This document shows positions 5,235-5,339 of a DNA stretch of 5,339 nucleotides, piece after piece. Within the stretch, counting starts at the first letter, position 1, and each line of letters opens with the position of its first letter. The position numbers were made by a program, and so were the translations under genes. The DNA is from JBFLXN01 sp040755715 [NCBI: Candidatus Edwardsbacteria bacterium] (GTDB taxonomy: Bacteria > Edwardsbacteria > AC1 > JBFLXN01), in the NCBI GenBank assembly GCA_040755715.1, contig JBFLXN010000179.1, positions 1 through 5,339 of the forward strand. Reading direction: 5' to 3'. The notes beneath the pieces were generated by a model, which saw only the letters and a program-made list of their open reading frames with translations, was not told where the DNA came from and did not search any database.

Positions 5235-5247
5235 TAAACCAAAACAC

Positions 5248-5253
5248 AGGAGG
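5248..5253 (+). promoter_or_regulatory. Ribosome-binding site of the final partial gene
   Basis: AGGAGG lies five bases before the ATG at 5259 and selects that start over the in-frame ATG at 5283, which has no such site. No sigma-70 promoter was recognised between 5206 and 5247, so the gene may be read through from the promoter at 4500. Confidence 0.7.
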
Positions 5254-5258
5254 TTAAA

Positions 5259-5339
5259 ATGACCAACACAATAAAAACCACAATGAAAAAGGGCTTTTGG
5301 TTCACCATCATTGCCCTTTTAATCATCCCCAAAACAAAC
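5259..5339 (+). CDS. N-terminal fragment of a secreted or membrane-anchored protein, cut by the window end
   Basis: Only 27 codons are visible, with no stop. The N-terminus has a polar stretch (MTNTIKTTMKKG), a Lys-Lys pair and then a hydrophobic run, FWFTIIALLIIP (about residues 13-24). This is the layout of a Sec signal peptide or a single N-terminal membrane anchor. No cleavage site or lipobox is seen before the end. The strong ribosome-binding site and correct spacing support a real start. The preceding 425 bases hold no gene, only the two ACGC arrays and a hairpin. Function cannot be assigned. Confidence 0.65.
   Translation, partial: MTNTIKTTMKKGFWFTIIALLIIPKTN

Overview
The window looks like a chromosomal piece from a moderately AT-rich bacterium. 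Genes start behind strong AGGAGG-type Shine-Dalgarno sites and two promoters fit the sigma-70 consensus well. Abundant short inverted-repeat arrays in the gaps, a many-domain PAS/histidine-kinase/receiver protein and a RecJ-type exonuclease would suit an uncultivated or candidate-phylum anaerobe. That placement is a guess: no rRNA or taxonomic marker is present.

Layout. Positions 1-126 carry no gene but hold three adjacent palindromes. They abut the broken 3' end of a nitrilase-superfamily (carbon-nitrogen hydrolase) gene on the minus strand (100-465) that has lost its catalytic cysteine. A 101-base gap holding a small heptamer-based inverted repeat (487-548) separates it from a hybrid sensor histidine kinase (567-2543, minus: PAS-PAS-HisKA-HATPase-receiver). 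Only 7 bases upstream of that lies recJ (2551-4272, minus), a full-length single-strand-specific exonuclease. The kinase ribosome-binding site overlaps the recJ stop codon, so the two are almost certainly one transcript. That transcript starts from a near-consensus promoter at 4423-4451 and has a roughly 145-base leader filled by a telomere-like GGTTA/TAACC inverted repeat.

Facing the other way, a second near-consensus promoter (4500-4529) drives a small protein with one membrane segment and a near-perfect heptad coiled coil (4572-4832). Behind it, 4835-5205 holds two large arrays of 7-base units (RACGCNN), each of which flips to its complement (GCGTNNA) through the same TAAAT turn. A perfect complement of the 16S rRNA tail lies between them. 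The window ends in the first 27 codons of a gene with a hydrophobic N-terminus (5259 onward).

The most unusual signal is the repeated architecture. Three different intergenic gaps hold inverted repeats built from short tandem units of about 7 bases, with a different sequence each time (AGACTTN, GGTTANN, ACGCTNN). The coding repeat in the small coiled-coil gene is 21 bases, also a multiple of 7. The functions of the arrays and of the coiled-coil protein cannot be told from sequence alone.
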